A stretch of 53,705 nt of DNA from Magnetococcales bacterium DCbin4 (GTDB taxonomy: Bacteria; Pseudomonadota; Magnetococcia; Magnetococcales; UBA8363): positions 1 to 53,705 of the forward strand of contig PEAN01000025.1 in NCBI GenBank assembly GCA_002753735.1, given 5' to 3'. Within the stretch, counting starts at the first letter, position 1; each line of letters begins with the position of its first letter. A program made the position numbers and the translations under genes. Below the pieces are notes generated by a model. It worked only from the letters and a program-made list of their open reading frames with translations, was not told the DNA's origin and did no database searches. Below are positions 16,764-26,467 of this stretch, in pieces.

Positions 16764-17104
16764 AACATTCACCTGTTGTTCAGCCTGAAGGGGGGTATGA
16801 GATGATGGTTCCACCTTGATCCGTCATGGTCCCTGCCAACGCCCCTGAAATTGCCCGCACCGCTGACGGAGTTCCATCAATCATCATTGACGAAGCACCT
16901 TATTCTCCCTGCCCTTGCGAAGATCCGAAAGCCATGGACTCCAGCTTGGACATGTGACCAGGGAATCAGAATGACATGATTGTTACATCATGAACCGATT
17001 CGCGCTTCATTAAAGCTTTGTTCACCCGAAGGAACCGGGGACCATTCCCACCAAACCGTCGGAAACCAAAGCGCACTCAAAGGCAAAGCACGGACGTTAC
17101 CAGG
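16764..17104. other. Intergenic region, nothing confident
   Basis: About 340 bases between the chemoreceptor 3' end and the permease start, both on the minus strand. It should hold the promoter for the permease operon, but I see no convincing -35/-10 pair, hairpin or small gene. Confidence 0.5.
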
Positions 17105-19600
17105 TCACCGTTGCGCTTCCACACTTCCAGGGTATCCTTGACCGGTCAGGAACAATTGATCAAGCTGTTCAAACAACTCTCTACGTAAACCGTTGAACTG
17201 TTCCAGCATGACAATGGCTTCTTCACGCACACGCTGAAATTTCTTTGCCCCGGAAGGCTCCGTCTGTTCCTTGGTCAAATCGGTGTAGCCTTCATTCCTG
17301 AGCATCTGTTCCTCAGGGAATTCACCCCCTTGCTGAAGCAGAACAATCACCTCTCGGGCCAAAGCGTGAATCCGGGCATGCGTGACGCCTAACTGATCAA
17401 ATATGGGCAATTGATTTACGGAACTGTTTTTCTGTTGATCATACCACTGTCCCAAAACACAGGCATGATGATCAGCCACGTCCTCGGCGCTCATGACCTC
17501 CTTCCCCCAGATCACATTTTCCAGGGTGCCGAGCCAAGCCAGATGCACTGCTTTCAAACGGGTGAGATTCACAAATGAATCTCCAACTTTCAGATGGGCG
17601 ACCGATTGCCTTAATGCATCGGAAGATTCCTTGATGACATCGGCCAGTTGGCCCGTGTGATGCGATGAACCATTGGCGAAACTGGCCAGATGAAGCAGCT
17701 GCAAGGTTTTTTTCTGCACCTGGGCAGCATTGGCAAGAACGTTGCTCGACAGTTGACGCACCTCATCAGTCTTGAACAGTGCCCCCGAACTGCAAAAAGT
17801 CGCCTCGGTGGCGTGTTGGGATGCCTGTTCCACTTCTGAAGCGATCATCGCGGTACTCTCAGCCCCTTCCTGCACGAGTTGGCTGACTTCCCGGGTACTG
17901 GAAGCAATCTCTTCAGCCTGTCGCGCCACATTGCGCGTGGCGGAACGAACCGATGCCATGGATTGTGCAATCTCTGCCACCGCCCGGTTCTGCTCCGTAA
18001 CCGCTTGATTGATCTCTTGAGTATTCCGATCAATGGCACCAACGCTATCAGTCATCTGCTGAAAACTCTCAGTGACCCTTTGGCTGTTATTACGCGTTTT
18101 CCCAATCAGAGTGGCGATCATGCGGGTCGCGTCATTGGTTTTTCGGGCCAACTCCTTGACCTCATTGGCCACCACGGCAAAGCCCACACCGGCTTCACCG
18201 GCACCTGCCGCCTCAATGGCGGCATTCAAGGCCAACAGATTGGTTTTGTCGGCGATATTCTTGATGGCTGAGATCATTTTCTGGATCTCATGAATGGAGG
18301 ATTCCAAATCGTACATGACCCCTTGGTTCGCCACCACTTTCTGTTGCATCTGTGTTGACTCCTCGGCAGCCCGCTGGCAATTTTTCTGTACCTCCGACAA
18401 GGAAGCCGTCAACTCCTCGATGGCCGCCACCACCACAGAGACCGAATCATCCACCATGACGATGCTCTGATTGACCATGGTGACGTTACGACTCATTTCC
18501 TCTGCGGCGGCCGCCACCGAGGTCATGTTTTTGCTTGTATTGGCCGCACCCAGGGCCATTGAGCGAATATTTTCTTCCATTTTCCTGACGGCCTGAGCCG
18601 AACTTTCCACATCTTGACTCGCTTCGACGGATTTGCAACTGACTCCATTGATTTCGCTGTGCAAGGTGCTGTTCTCCTCCAGCACCTCGGTGGCAAGCAA
18701 CAGGGAGTTGGTCGCATCAACACTCAGATTTTTCCGCACCTCGACCAGTTCACGGGTGACGGCGACATTGGTATCCGATTGAATTGCAATCATTTTCACG
18801 GTACGCAGCAGCCCCTGTTGCAAATCCAGAACCGAGGCCATCAATCCCACTGATTTGCCAAGTGATTGGTCCACTTGTGCGGTCAGATCCCCTTTGCTCA
18901 AACGGTCCAGAAACGCAGTGATTGATTGTGGTTCCCCGCCAAGCTGATACAAAATTGATCGGGCGATAAACCATACCCCCGCCACGGAGACCAGCAAGGC
19001 GAGGATCATCAACACCAGCAACCCGTTTCTGAGTAAGGAAATCCTCCCAACTGAAAGTTCCATGTGATCGAAAACGACTTTTCTTTGTTCTTCGACAAAG
19101 GGGACGAGAACCTCCTGCAAAGCAGCAGCCTCCTTGTCAAAGCGCTCCATGTAGCGATTGCCTCCTGATGCACCTGCATCGACATAAGCGGCTGCCATGA
19201 TCTTGCCCATGGCGTAATAGGCGTCCACCCGTTCACGCAGTTTGAGCAATACAGCATCGGCGACCGAATTTCCGGTCAACAGGCGGTCCATGCCTGTCAA
19301 CCCCGATAGAAACGCCTGATAATTCTCTTCCGCCAGCTTGTAACCGTCATCCAATCCATCCTGACCCCGGGTCGCGGAGATATCCGTCAGCCATTGCTGA
19401 ACTTGAATCACATTCTGCTGCATGCGTAGCGCCAATACGGCTGCATCCAGTCGACGATTACGGACATCCAGCATGCCATCACGGGTGGCAGAACTCACCC
19501 ACCAGGACCATGCGCCCACAAACAGCAAAAATAGAACCGGAATGCTCAAAGCCATGGCAATCCGTGCAGCGACCCCGACCCTCATCAATAAATTCAACAT
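17105..19600 (-). CDS. Methyl-accepting chemotaxis protein with C-terminal CZB zinc-binding domain
   Basis: 831 residues from the ATG at 19600 ([16 protein letters not shown]); the open frame extends 156 bases further but adds an implausible tail. Layout: TM1 about 12-36, a periplasmic four-helix sensor about 37-190, TM2 about 192-213, HAMP about 214-265 ([20 protein letters not shown]), a long signalling coiled coil with hairpin tip [23 protein letters not shown], and a C-terminal CZB domain (about 680-780; motifs [27 protein letters not shown] giving the His/Cys zinc ligands). CZB domains sense zinc and, through it, oxidants such as hypochlorous acid. It couples to CheA/CheW, which are not in the window. 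The gene is monocistronic, with backbone-like base composition. Confidence 0.93.
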   Translation of the reverse strand: MLNLLMRVGVAARIAMALSIPVLFLLFVGAWSWWVSSATRDGMLDVRNRRLDAAVLALRMQQNVIQVQQWLTDISATRGQDGLDDGYKLAEENYQAFLSGLTGMDRLLTGNSVADAVLLKLRERVDAYYAMGKIMAAAYVDAGASGGNRYMERFDKEAAALQEVLVPFVEEQRKVVFDHMELSVGRISLLRNGLLVLMILALLVSVAGVWFIARSILYQLGGEPQSITAFLDRLSKGDLTAQVDQSLGKSVGLMASVLDLQQGLLRTVKMIAIQSDTNVAVTRELVEVRKNLSVDATNSLLLATEVLEENSTLHSEINGVSCKSVEASQDVESSAQAVRKMEENIRSMALGAANTSKNMTSVAAAAEEMSRNVTMVNQSIVMVDDSVSVVVAAIEELTASLSEVQKNCQRAAEESTQMQQKVVANQGVMYDLESSIHEIQKMISAIKNIADKTNLLALNAAIEAAGAGEAGVGFAVVANEVKELARKTNDATRMIATLIGKTRNNSQRVTESFQQMTDSVGAIDRNTQEINQAVTEQNRAVAEIAQSMASVRSATRNVARQAEEIASSTREVSQLVQEGAESTAMIASEVEQASQHATEATFCSSGALFKTDEVRQLSSNVLANAAQVQKKTLQLLHLASFANGSSHHTGQLADVIKESSDALRQSVAHLKVGDSFVNLTRLKAVHLAWLGTLENVIWGKEVMSAEDVADHHACVLGQWYDQQKNSSVNQLPIFDQLGVTHARIHALAREVIVLLQQGGEFPEEQMLRNEGYTDLTKEQTEPSGAKKFQRVREEAIVMLEQFNGLRRELFEQLDQLFLTGQGYPGSVEAQR

Positions 19601-19794
19601 CGATAACGCCTTTTCAAACTCAAGCAGAAATTGGAAGAACAAACTCCCTGCGCATTGAACCGTGATTGGGGTTTGGTTGTGTAAAAGGTGCAATATATTT
19701 ACCTTCTCAAGACGAATCCAGCTTTTGATTGCAGGACACGGGCGTAACACACTCATGCACCTGGTCCGTGTTTAACGAAATTGCCACCAGGACT

Positions 19795-19862
19795 TTGATT
19801 TTGATTCTTATTTTTGCATCCCCCACAGGTGGGCTGGGGGATCAGAGCCCCAAGGTTTTCCT
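19795..19862 (-). repeat. Diverged dispersed repeat (copy 5)
   Basis: On the minus strand it reads AAAACCTTGGGGCTCTGATC, then CCCCCAGCCCACC and TGTGGGGGATG, flanked by ATCAAAATC blocks like the other copies. The hairpin is longer and imperfect. The rest of the gap from 19863 to 20315 holds no convincing gene. Confidence 0.4.
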
Positions 19863-20257
19863 TTATGATTTTGATCGATCACCAGAGTCGGAACCTCGGA
19901 AGACTTCGACCCCGCCCCTGTCGGGCATATAATACAAAAGGCAAAGAATACCCCGCGTAATACAAATAAAGGAAATTTTCGGTAATCGGTTGGCAGCCAG
20001 AAAACCCGGATCACATGAAACGGAATCGTATGTTCAGTGTGCTACCTTGCATGGATTGACCCGATTGAGTATGACGGTAAGCGATTGCGTGGTGATGCTG
20101 ACCCTATGGAAGAGGGAGAAATTCTCTCTTATGCCGGATTCATGCAACAAAGCCGTTTTGATCAATCGGTTTGATTGAAATCGCCATAATGCGTCGGTTC
20201 TGACATATGCCCTGGAATTCAATCAATTGTTAATAGAAATTTAACACTGATAAAGCA

Positions 20258-20307
20258 ATCCCCCTGCCCCAATATCATTTCTTGATCGTTTCCTGAAGTA
20301 GGGGGAT
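20258..20307. terminator. Possible terminator after the TOPRIM gene
   Basis: ATCCCCCT and AGGGGGAT form a perfect 8-bp stem with a loop of about 34 bases, directly downstream of the TOPRIM-like gene. The following minus-strand bases (TGCTTTAT) are only weakly T-rich. Confidence 0.35.
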
Positions 20308-20315
20308 CTGAATGG

Positions 20316-21188
20316 TTACTTTCCAATGAATTCATTGACGAACTCGGCGAATTCCATCGTTGTCCCGTTCTCCGAAAGTGCGGTGTCAGTAATCAATTTC
20401 GAATGCTCCAAAATGACATTCAAGGAAGAACCAGGTTTTTCCCTTTGCCCGACGGTGGTAAGGACAGCCTTTTGAAATTTTACTGTTTCGGCTACAGATC
20501 TTATTTTTTCAGGGTCATTCATCTTCCACTGGAACATATTTTTCATGGCTGCCTCTGCTTGTTGGACGATGATCCTGTTTTTATTATCAAATGCGAACAT
20601 GGGCATTAGAATGTCTTCCAATGTCCCTTCATCAGGGGATCGACCCCAAACAAAAACGGCCTTGTCCTTGGCAATTCTTCCAAAAGCGGATTTTGTTTTC
20701 GTCCACGAATCGACAATGAATTTCTTTTCGTCTATTTCTCCAAGTTCACGATTCAAGTTGGCAACGATTGTATCGATACCATCGGTGTCGGAATCATAAA
20801 GAAAGAGATACTTCACCGATTGGGCGATCTCTTTGGCACCTTTGCGAAACGTGTTGACATTTTCGGAAAGAATGAGATAACTTGACAAAAAAATTCTTAC
20901 ATTTTCATATTTTGTTTTCCCGCCGCAGTTGAAAATGAAGGCCATGTTTTTTTCATTACGCAAGACCGTATCAGGTAAGAAAAATTTGTGCGCCATGTCC
21001 AGGGCCATGTCTTCCGCCGAATGTTTTTTCATGGCTGTGTGAAACAGGTTATTGAAAGGGGCGGGCATCTCTGAAAACTTCATCTTTTCAATTTTATAGT
21101 CCATTATTTTTCTAAATACCAATCGCACAAAAGCAGAATCGTGTGGCCCTTCACAAAAAACAAGCAATACATTTATTTCTTCATTCAT
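20316..21188 (-). CDS. TOPRIM-like nuclease candidate (DUF3226/OLD-type), partner of the ParB-AAA ATPase
   Basis: 290 residues, soluble. The N-terminus NVLLVFCEGPHDSAFV has the TOPRIM acidic motif (Glu13 in CEGPHD), and LFLYDSDTDG (Asp132, Asp134, Asp136) supplies the DxD. These are the metal-binding residues of OLD-family, DUF3226 and DUF4435 nucleases. A C-terminal about 100 residues are helical. The ATG at 21188 overlaps the ATPase stop by four bases (ATGA), so the two proteins are made together. Base composition is clearly more AT-rich than the pilus genes around it. By analogy with OLD, Gabija and PARIS (ATPase plus TOPRIM protein), it is probably the effector of an anti-phage module. 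Family assignment rests on the motifs only. Confidence 0.75.
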   Translation of the reverse strand: MNEEINVLLVFCEGPHDSAFVRLVFRKIMDYKIEKMKFSEMPAPFNNLFHTAMKKHSAEDMALDMAHKFFLPDTVLRNEKNMAFIFNCGGKTKYENVRIFLSSYLILSENVNTFRKGAKEIAQSVKYLFLYDSDTDGIDTIVANLNRELGEIDEKKFIVDSWTKTKSAFGRIAKDKAVFVWGRSPDEGTLEDILMPMFAFDNKNRIIVQQAEAAMKNMFQWKMNDPEKIRSVAETVKFQKAVLTTVGQREKPGSSLNVILEHSKLITDTALSENGTTMEFAEFVNEFIGK

Positions 21189-23356
21189 TGCGCTCTCCGC
21201 AGGTCTACATCACCGGCCTCAATCAGTTTACAGAATTCCTTGCCGTCAAATTCTCGGATGGAGATAGTTGCGTTGTCTTCCACAAGTGCATGAAATGTGA
21301 AATCTGAGCTTTCATGATCAGGGATGGTTTTCACGAACGAGTCGATACATTCCTTGCTATGGCTTGTGAGAAAAACCTGTACATTGAATTCTTTCGCCAA
21401 TAAGTGGATGAATGGCGCAAAGGTCTCAATCAAGTCTGCATGAATGGCGTTCTCAAATTCATCAATCAGGACCACCCCATCCTTGGCAGATGCAAACAGT
21501 AGTGAAGTGAAGAAAATTCTTTGTAAACCTTCACCGTAAGAGGTTAAATCCATGGAACTTTCAAATCGGTCATCATCAACCAGGAATCTTTGGAACTCAT
21601 CAACGAGACGAATATCTTTGACCGTGGGCACCATCTTTTCCTGAATGAATTGAAAAATTTCTGGAAGAAGCTTTGATTGTACGCTTCTATGGTAGAAAGC
21701 GGTGTAATGGTGCGGCTCGTTGAAGAAGAAAGGGCTGCTAAAGACGACCTTGCTTAATAGCTTGATGGTGTCTGCCTGTGTCTCCCGATCACGACTTTGA
21801 TAAATTCTTGTGAGTGCTTCGAGTTTATGTGTTCCAAACTGTGTTGAGATCTCGACTGATTTCAAATAGCGGGCACGGTCCAAGGTTGTACTTTCTTCGA
21901 TGAATGGTCGGATTTCGACGCTGCTCATCTTATTGTCAAATATACCTTCGACGACGATTGTTTCAGTGAGTTGGTCGGTCAGCCATTTAGGGGGAATATG
22001 ATCTCCCGGTATCTTTCCTCTCCGCCGGAGGACATCAACGATACCATTGAAGTCGTTTTGTTTGCATAAAAGGTACACCGCTTCAAGGATGGAAGTCTTT
22101 CCACTGTTGTTAATGCCTGCAAAAAGGTTGATCCTGGAAATTTTTGTCACTTTGAGTTGATGAAGACGACGGTATGCAGTGATGGTAATGGATGAAAAAT
22201 GGTCATCGATCCGGTCATGGAAGACGGATGTTTGCTCAACACCTTGAAGATTGCTGCTTCGGGCCTTTTCAACAATTCCACGAAGTTTGCCAAAGGTTTC
22301 TTCAAGTTGTGGTGCCTGTTCTGATGATATTGCAAGCTGAGCAATGATATCAACGTCTGAAGCTAATGATCTAACGGCATCTTTTATTCTTTCTTTAAAG
22401 ATAAGATCGCTTGTTCTGTAGGCTTCATGCAGATTCCGATACTCTTCTAGCTTTTCCAATGCACCAGGATCTTTTATAATTTTGGACAATATAGTAATAT
22501 CGTCTCGTTTTGATATGGCCGGTTCCCGGTAATTCCCATCTTTTCCGGAATAATCTGAATCAGAGTCCTCTTCAACTGGCTCCTTCGATAACCAACTAAA
22601 AAAAAGTTCACGGTTTTCGGTATTATTCGCCATGTTGGTCGCGTCATCCCACCCGATCCATTCTTTGAGTGTCGTATTCCTTGCGACCTCCCGGAAGAGA
22701 GGAAACATGGACTCGTCGAATTGGTCTCCATAATCGGATTCTCTATATTGATTTGACAGCGCAAGGGCGCGAATGCTTCTGCGGAGTTCTGTTTTGCTGA
22801 TCGCTACCTGCTTACAGATATTGTCCTCGGAAAGGTGATAATCCGTCATAAGTTTTTCTAATAGTTTAGCGCGATTCCATTCTCCCCATTTGCGATTGCC
22901 ACTAATATGTTTCAAAGCCATAAGTATTAAATAATGGGAGTCATCTGGATCTTCATAGAGAACGACAGGGACTTTGCTAAACAAAGTTTCATCTAATTTT
23001 CCAAGATCAATACTCTTTCCATTATATTCATTGCTGAGAAATTTAAGTGCAGCGATGCGACGATTTCCCTCTACAACAACATACCCACCATTGGCAATTT
23101 CTCTGACCTGAATCTGATCGACAGGCAAGTAACCATTAGACTTGAAACTTTCGATAAGATCTTGGATATTTTGATTCTTGTCCCCCGCGACCAGTCGATA
23201 GGTTCTATTTGCGATATCCTTGTCTTTGATTTTTTCATCTGGAACATTAACCTGTTCTGCTTCATGAATAAGACGAAAATTATTTGGATCGAGATAAAGA
23301 TTTCGCAGGCTGACTTTTCGAATGTTTGCTCCGGGCTGTTTGTTCTCTTCAGACAT
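21185..23356 (-). CDS. ParB-like N-domain fused to ABC-type AAA ATPase (defence-like)
   Basis: 723 residues (numbering from the in-frame ATG two codons upstream). Residues about 15-135 look like a ParB/Srx fold (GGYVVVEGNRRIAALKFL, 92-109, holding the ParB G-x-R-R box). This is followed by a helical part with HISGNRKWGEWNRAKLLEKL and an HTH-like segment (VAISKTELRRSIRALAL, about 186-202). About 390-725 is an OLD/AAA_15-type ATPase: Walker A GINNSGKTS (416-424), signature SYGEGLQR (608-615), Walker B VVLIDEFENA (630-639), and H-loop SH at 667-668. I choose ATG 23356, with AAAGG six bases upstream. The gene is AT-rich against its neighbours and lies next to mshK, as expected for a transferred cassette. 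The likely role is sensing DNA or phage and controlling the TOPRIM partner. Confidence 0.82.
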   Translation of the reverse strand: MSEENKQPGANIRKVSLRNLYLDPNNFRLIHEAEQVNVPDEKIKDKDIANRTYRLVAGDKNQNIQDLIESFKSNGYLPVDQIQVREIANGGYVVVEGNRRIAALKFLSNEYNGKSIDLGKLDETLFSKVPVVLYEDPDDSHYLILMALKHISGNRKWGEWNRAKLLEKLMTDYHLSEDNICKQVAISKTELRRSIRALALSNQYRESDYGDQFDESMFPLFREVARNTTLKEWIGWDDATNMANNTENRELFFSWLSKEPVEEDSDSDYSGKDGNYREPAISKRDDITILSKIIKDPGALEKLEEYRNLHEAYRTSDLIFKERIKDAVRSLASDVDIIAQLAISSEQAPQLEETFGKLRGIVEKARSSNLQGVEQTSVFHDRIDDHFSSITITAYRRLHQLKVTKISRINLFAGINNSGKTSILEAVYLLCKQNDFNGIVDVLRRRGKIPGDHIPPKWLTDQLTETIVVEGIFDNKMSSVEIRPFIEESTTLDRARYLKSVEISTQFGTHKLEALTRIYQSRDRETQADTIKLLSKVVFSSPFFFNEPHHYTAFYHRSVQSKLLPEIFQFIQEKMVPTVKDIRLVDEFQRFLVDDDRFESSMDLTSYGEGLQRIFFTSLLFASAKDGVVLIDEFENAIHADLIETFAPFIHLLAKEFNVQVFLTSHSKECIDSFVKTIPDHESSDFTFHALVEDNATISIREFDGKEFCKLIEAGDVDLRRAQ

Positions 23357-23563
23357 GCTCATCCTTTCGTGCAGTGCGTTTGCCTTAATAAATCAGATTG
23401 AATAACGGGTGAATTCCATGTTCCAATTGATTCCGGTTGCAACGATTGCCCTGGTGACGGTGTAAGAGGGGGCTCGGGCCCGGTTGTCAAGGCAGAAGAT
23501 ATCCACACAGTCGATGCCCGAACTGGCAAACAAAGCAAAAACCCTTTTTTTCCCAAATCATTT

Positions 23564-24211
23564 TCAACGGCCAAAAGCCGAACGCAAGCCACCCAGGCGG
23601 TTCTGGAATTGATCCCGATCCCGTATCATCCCCGATAATGCCGCTCCATCGGTCCCCAAGGCATAACGATCCGTCACGCCATTCGTCGCCTGAACCGTCC
23701 CTCCCTTCCGGGCCTTCTCCCGTCGATCCCCCTGCGGCTCCTCAGCCTCATACCCTTCCACCACCTGACCCAGAGAGCCATCAAACCGTTGTCCCACCCG
23801 CAATGAAACGGTACGACCGCTCAAAGGCAACCGTACCCCGACCACCCCCTGTCCCGTCAGCGACACCCCCTCCGGTAAATCCCCCGATGTCATCAAAGGA
23901 GATTCCCCATTCAACCATACCACGGGCGGCCCCCCCGAACGCACCAACACCCCCTGAACCGCAACCCGCTCCACCCGCGCCTGATCGTTTCTGATGGCCC
24001 TGTCCTGCGTGCGCCGCTCCATGATCAAGGCTTTGCGCCGGGCCCCATCGAGTTCCATTCGCTCCCGGACCGTCGTCAACAACCGCCCCAAAGCCGTCGG
24101 CGCCGTTACGGCAGATCCCGTCTCCCCCCACGCCAACCCCCCACCCCCCACCATGGAGACCCACAAACCCAGGATGAACACCCGCAAACCATCTCTTTGC
24201 CATCCCCGCAT
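23564..24211 (-). CDS. mshK: MshK-like periplasmic pilus assembly protein
   Basis: 215 residues. The N-terminus MRGWQRDGLRVFILGLWVSM with VGGGGLAWG is a signal peptide. A central helical or coiled segment (RERMELDGARRKALIMERR) is followed by a small beta domain (VVWLNGESPL, GVVGVRLPLSGRTVSLRVGQ) like MshK/PilP-type secretin-linking proteins. The ATG at 24211 overlaps the MshJ stop by one base (TGATG). It is the last gene of the mshG-I-J-K operon; the defence-like cassette follows on the same strand after about 200 bases. Similarity is judged by position and topology more than by residue identity. Confidence 0.65.
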   Translation of the reverse strand: MRGWQRDGLRVFILGLWVSMVGGGGLAWGETGSAVTAPTALGRLLTTVRERMELDGARRKALIMERRTQDRAIRNDQARVERVAVQGVLVRSGGPPVVWLNGESPLMTSGDLPEGVSLTGQGVVGVRLPLSGRTVSLRVGQRFDGSLGQVVEGYEAEEPQGDRREKARKGGTVQATNGVTDRYALGTDGAALSGMIRDRDQFQNRLGGLRSAFGR

Positions 24212-24840
24212 CAACCACCTTCCCCCCAATGGGATGCACGTCCTTTGATATTGAACCACAAAAATTGACATCGTCCAGTAAAATTGGCAACCTTTCCGCT
24301 ACGATCCAATCCGCCCCCCTTCTGCCTGCGCTCAAGACTGCATTCATTGACCCCCAACAGACCCCGAGTCGCCACCGATCCGAGTCCTGAGATCAGATCA
24401 AGCATCTCCCCCTCGTGCAACAGCCCCATTTCAACCGCCATGACACTGCTTTGAAGATCTGCCCCCGCCAAAGTTCCAATCGACGGCAATGCAAACGGAA
24501 TCGATGGGGCGATGGAATAGTTCAAACGAATCAATTGGCGTTCCCGTGCCTGCTGCCCTAAAAGCGCCACCCATTCCGCCCGATCCCCGTCACCAATGAT
24601 CCCTTGGTTTCTGTAGGCTTCGAATTTTGGATAATAAAGGTGAATTCGAGACACATCCTTTGCCGCGACCTGATATTTATGCGTCATTTCCCGTGCCGCC
24701 CGCTCTTGCCGTTCGAGTTCTTTGCGTTCCAAATCGGCAAACCAACCCGAACCCCACAGACTGGCATGACAAAAAATGGCGGCCGCCACCGTCATGATGG
24801 CGGGCACACGAACCTCCTTCAGATCAATCCTGACGGACAA
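24211..24840 (-). CDS. mshJ: MshJ-like (PilO-type) inner-membrane alignment protein
   Basis: 209 residues: a short cytoplasmic N-terminus, one membrane segment about 14-32 (AIMTVAAAIFCHASLWGSGW), a charged coiled coil about 35-60, and a periplasmic domain ending in FTGRCQFLWFNIKG. This is the PilO/MshJ layout; PilO pairs with PilN below the secretin. The frame opens at a TTG (24840), which has GGAG eight bases upstream and overlaps the mshI stop by 17 bases. The first ATG (24795) would cut the membrane anchor, so I keep the TTG. Two cysteines (about 166 and 190) could form a disulfide. Confidence 0.7.
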   Translation of the reverse strand: MSVRIDLKEVRVPAIMTVAAAIFCHASLWGSGWFADLERKELERQERAAREMTHKYQVAAKDVSRIHLYYPKFEAYRNQGIIGDGDRAEWVALLGQQARERQLIRLNYSIAPSIPFALPSIGTLAGADLQSSVMAVEMGLLHEGEMLDLISGLGSVATRGLLGVNECSLERRQKGGGLDRSGKVANFTGRCQFLWFNIKGRASHWGEGG

Positions 24841-26467
24841 CGGAAGGGCTCCGCAAAATCACGCTCAGGGCAAACGGTTCCGCGACCGCCTCATCCTTAT
24901 TCATCCGTGTCATATCCCCCGCCCATACCTCCATCTGTTTCCTGGCCCCCGGAAGCGCTACCGTATCGACCCGGTAGACCAAAGGATCGGCCCGCAACGC
25001 CTCCACGAATCGGTCCGCCCATGTCCGGGCAAAAGAAACATCATGATTGATCCGTTCGATCTCCCCCGAGAATTCGATCATTTCCACATGATCCCCTGGC
25101 ATCAGAGGAGATTTGGGGGAAGAAATCGCACCGCCACGCCCCCCATGGGGTGTTGCGGAAGGGACCGGTGAAGAAGAGGGCTGACGCCTGGGATCGGTCA
25201 AAGCCATGATGGCAGGATGCAACGGTCCTTTCCATGTCACGGAATCCAGGCGCAATGGGGAAGATTCCGTCAGCAGGCGACTCAACGCCATCATGGCCAT
25301 GGCGGGACCGGCCCCCGCTTCCTTGAGATGATCGAGCATCCGCACCGCCTGGTAGACCTCTGCCGGATCCATGCTGGTCGGCAAATGCCCATCGATGACC
25401 GTACGATATTGCTGCTCTGTCTGATGGACCAGTTGTTCCTTTGCTTCCCTCAGGGCACGGTTGCCCAATCCTGAAATCAGGTTCATCCCCCCCATCACCA
25501 CGGCCGTGGCAACCAGGATGACACTGGCGACATGGAGCAGACGGTTGACCCACCAGGTATGATGGGTACAGGTCATCTCGGCATTGGCGTAATGATTCCG
25601 GGGACGGCGTTGACCCAACAGTTGGATGAACAATGAATCAGAAAATGGGGTGGTGATGGGCCGTTTGATTCCCAGACGACGCGCCACTTCGTGGACCGGC
25701 ATCAGGTCGAAGGTCATGCCCGAGCGCCCCTGACACAAAGGACGCACCGCATCCAGCATTTCAGAACTGGTGATCAACACCACCCGGATCGGGCAATCCT
25801 TGGGGACCAATCGGAGCGAATTCAAATAGCCCAAGGTCCGTTCCAGTTCGGCGACGAACAGTTGGGCATAACTTTCAGGATCCTGTCCGGGAACGGGTGC
25901 CATGCGGCTCATCCTGAGATGGTGCCCGGAATGGAAGGAAAACCGCAATCCACTGGTGCTCTGCCAACTCACCATCAAGGTTGCAGGCGTGACCACCTTC
26001 AGATGGCGCAACAGACGCACGCCCACCATGGGCAACGAATGAATTCCCGCCAGCAACAGACGTTTGGCGCCAAGGGCTTCGACCCAGGGCAACACCAGGT
26101 CGGGATCGGTAATCCCGGACAACAGCGTCAAGTCGTCCCTGCGCCCCTTTTTCTCCTCCCGACCTTGAAGTTCCAGATACCGGAACGGTGTGTTGGGGAA
26201 AGCCCGGAGCAGACGCCGTTGCACCAGGGCGGTGCGATCCGGCCCCCAGACGTGCGGCTGGGTTTCGGTCCGAAATTCCTCCTCCACCAGATCCACCAGC
26301 AACGCAGCGGGAACCCCCCGGCGTTCCGCCAACAGTGCAACCAATGCCTCCCGCCCCGCATCATTCGCCGGAAAACGACGGGGCGGACCCGAAACCTCCC
26401 CCTTCTTCCAGGGGAATACGGTCACCAGATCACGGGTCAGGAATAACAACCATTTTTCAGACCTCAT
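24824..26467 (-). CDS. mshI: MshI-like protein (PilM/GspL-type cytoplasmic domain, membrane anchor, PilN-type periplasmic domain)
   Basis: 547 residues. About 1-305 is cytoplasmic, with the blocks AALLVDLVEEEFRTE, LLSGITDPDLVLPWVE and QRRPRNHYANAEM. About 308-332 is the membrane segment (LHVASVILVATAVVMGG). About 335-547 is a periplasmic PilN-like coiled coil and ferredoxin-like fold. In MSHA systems MshI joins PilM and PilN functions and connects the motor to the periplasmic frame. The ATG at 26467 overlaps the mshG2 stop by four bases, and the gene overlaps mshJ downstream. Its cytoplasmic domain is paralogous to the N-terminal extension of ATPase E1 (2439-5189), and the similarity ends exactly at the membrane segment. 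Confidence 0.82.
   Translation of the reverse strand: MRSEKWLLFLTRDLVTVFPWKKGEVSGPPRRFPANDAGREALVALLAERRGVPAALLVDLVEEEFRTETQPHVWGPDRTALVQRRLLRAFPNTPFRYLELQGREEKKGRRDDLTLLSGITDPDLVLPWVEALGAKRLLLAGIHSLPMVGVRLLRHLKVVTPATLMVSWQSTSGLRFSFHSGHHLRMSRMAPVPGQDPESYAQLFVAELERTLGYLNSLRLVPKDCPIRVVLITSSEMLDAVRPLCQGRSGMTFDLMPVHEVARRLGIKRPITTPFSDSLFIQLLGQRRPRNHYANAEMTCTHHTWWVNRLLHVASVILVATAVVMGGMNLISGLGNRALREAKEQLVHQTEQQYRTVIDGHLPTSMDPAEVYQAVRMLDHLKEAGAGPAMAMMALSRLLTESSPLRLDSVTWKGPLHPAIMALTDPRRQPSSSPVPSATPHGGRGGAISSPKSPLMPGDHVEMIEFSGEIERINHDVSFARTWADRFVEALRADPLVYRVDTVALPGARKQMEVWAGDMTRMNKDEAVAEPFALSVILRSPSVVRQD

Noticed and set aside
19990-20222. Short frames on both strands between the chemoreceptor and the TOPRIM gene
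   Set aside because: No ribosome site, no family pattern, and overlapping on opposite strands.
23359-23592. Minus-strand 77-codon frame just upstream of the ParB-AAA gene
   Set aside because: Overlaps the 3' end of mshK and lacks a ribosome site or protein-like composition.
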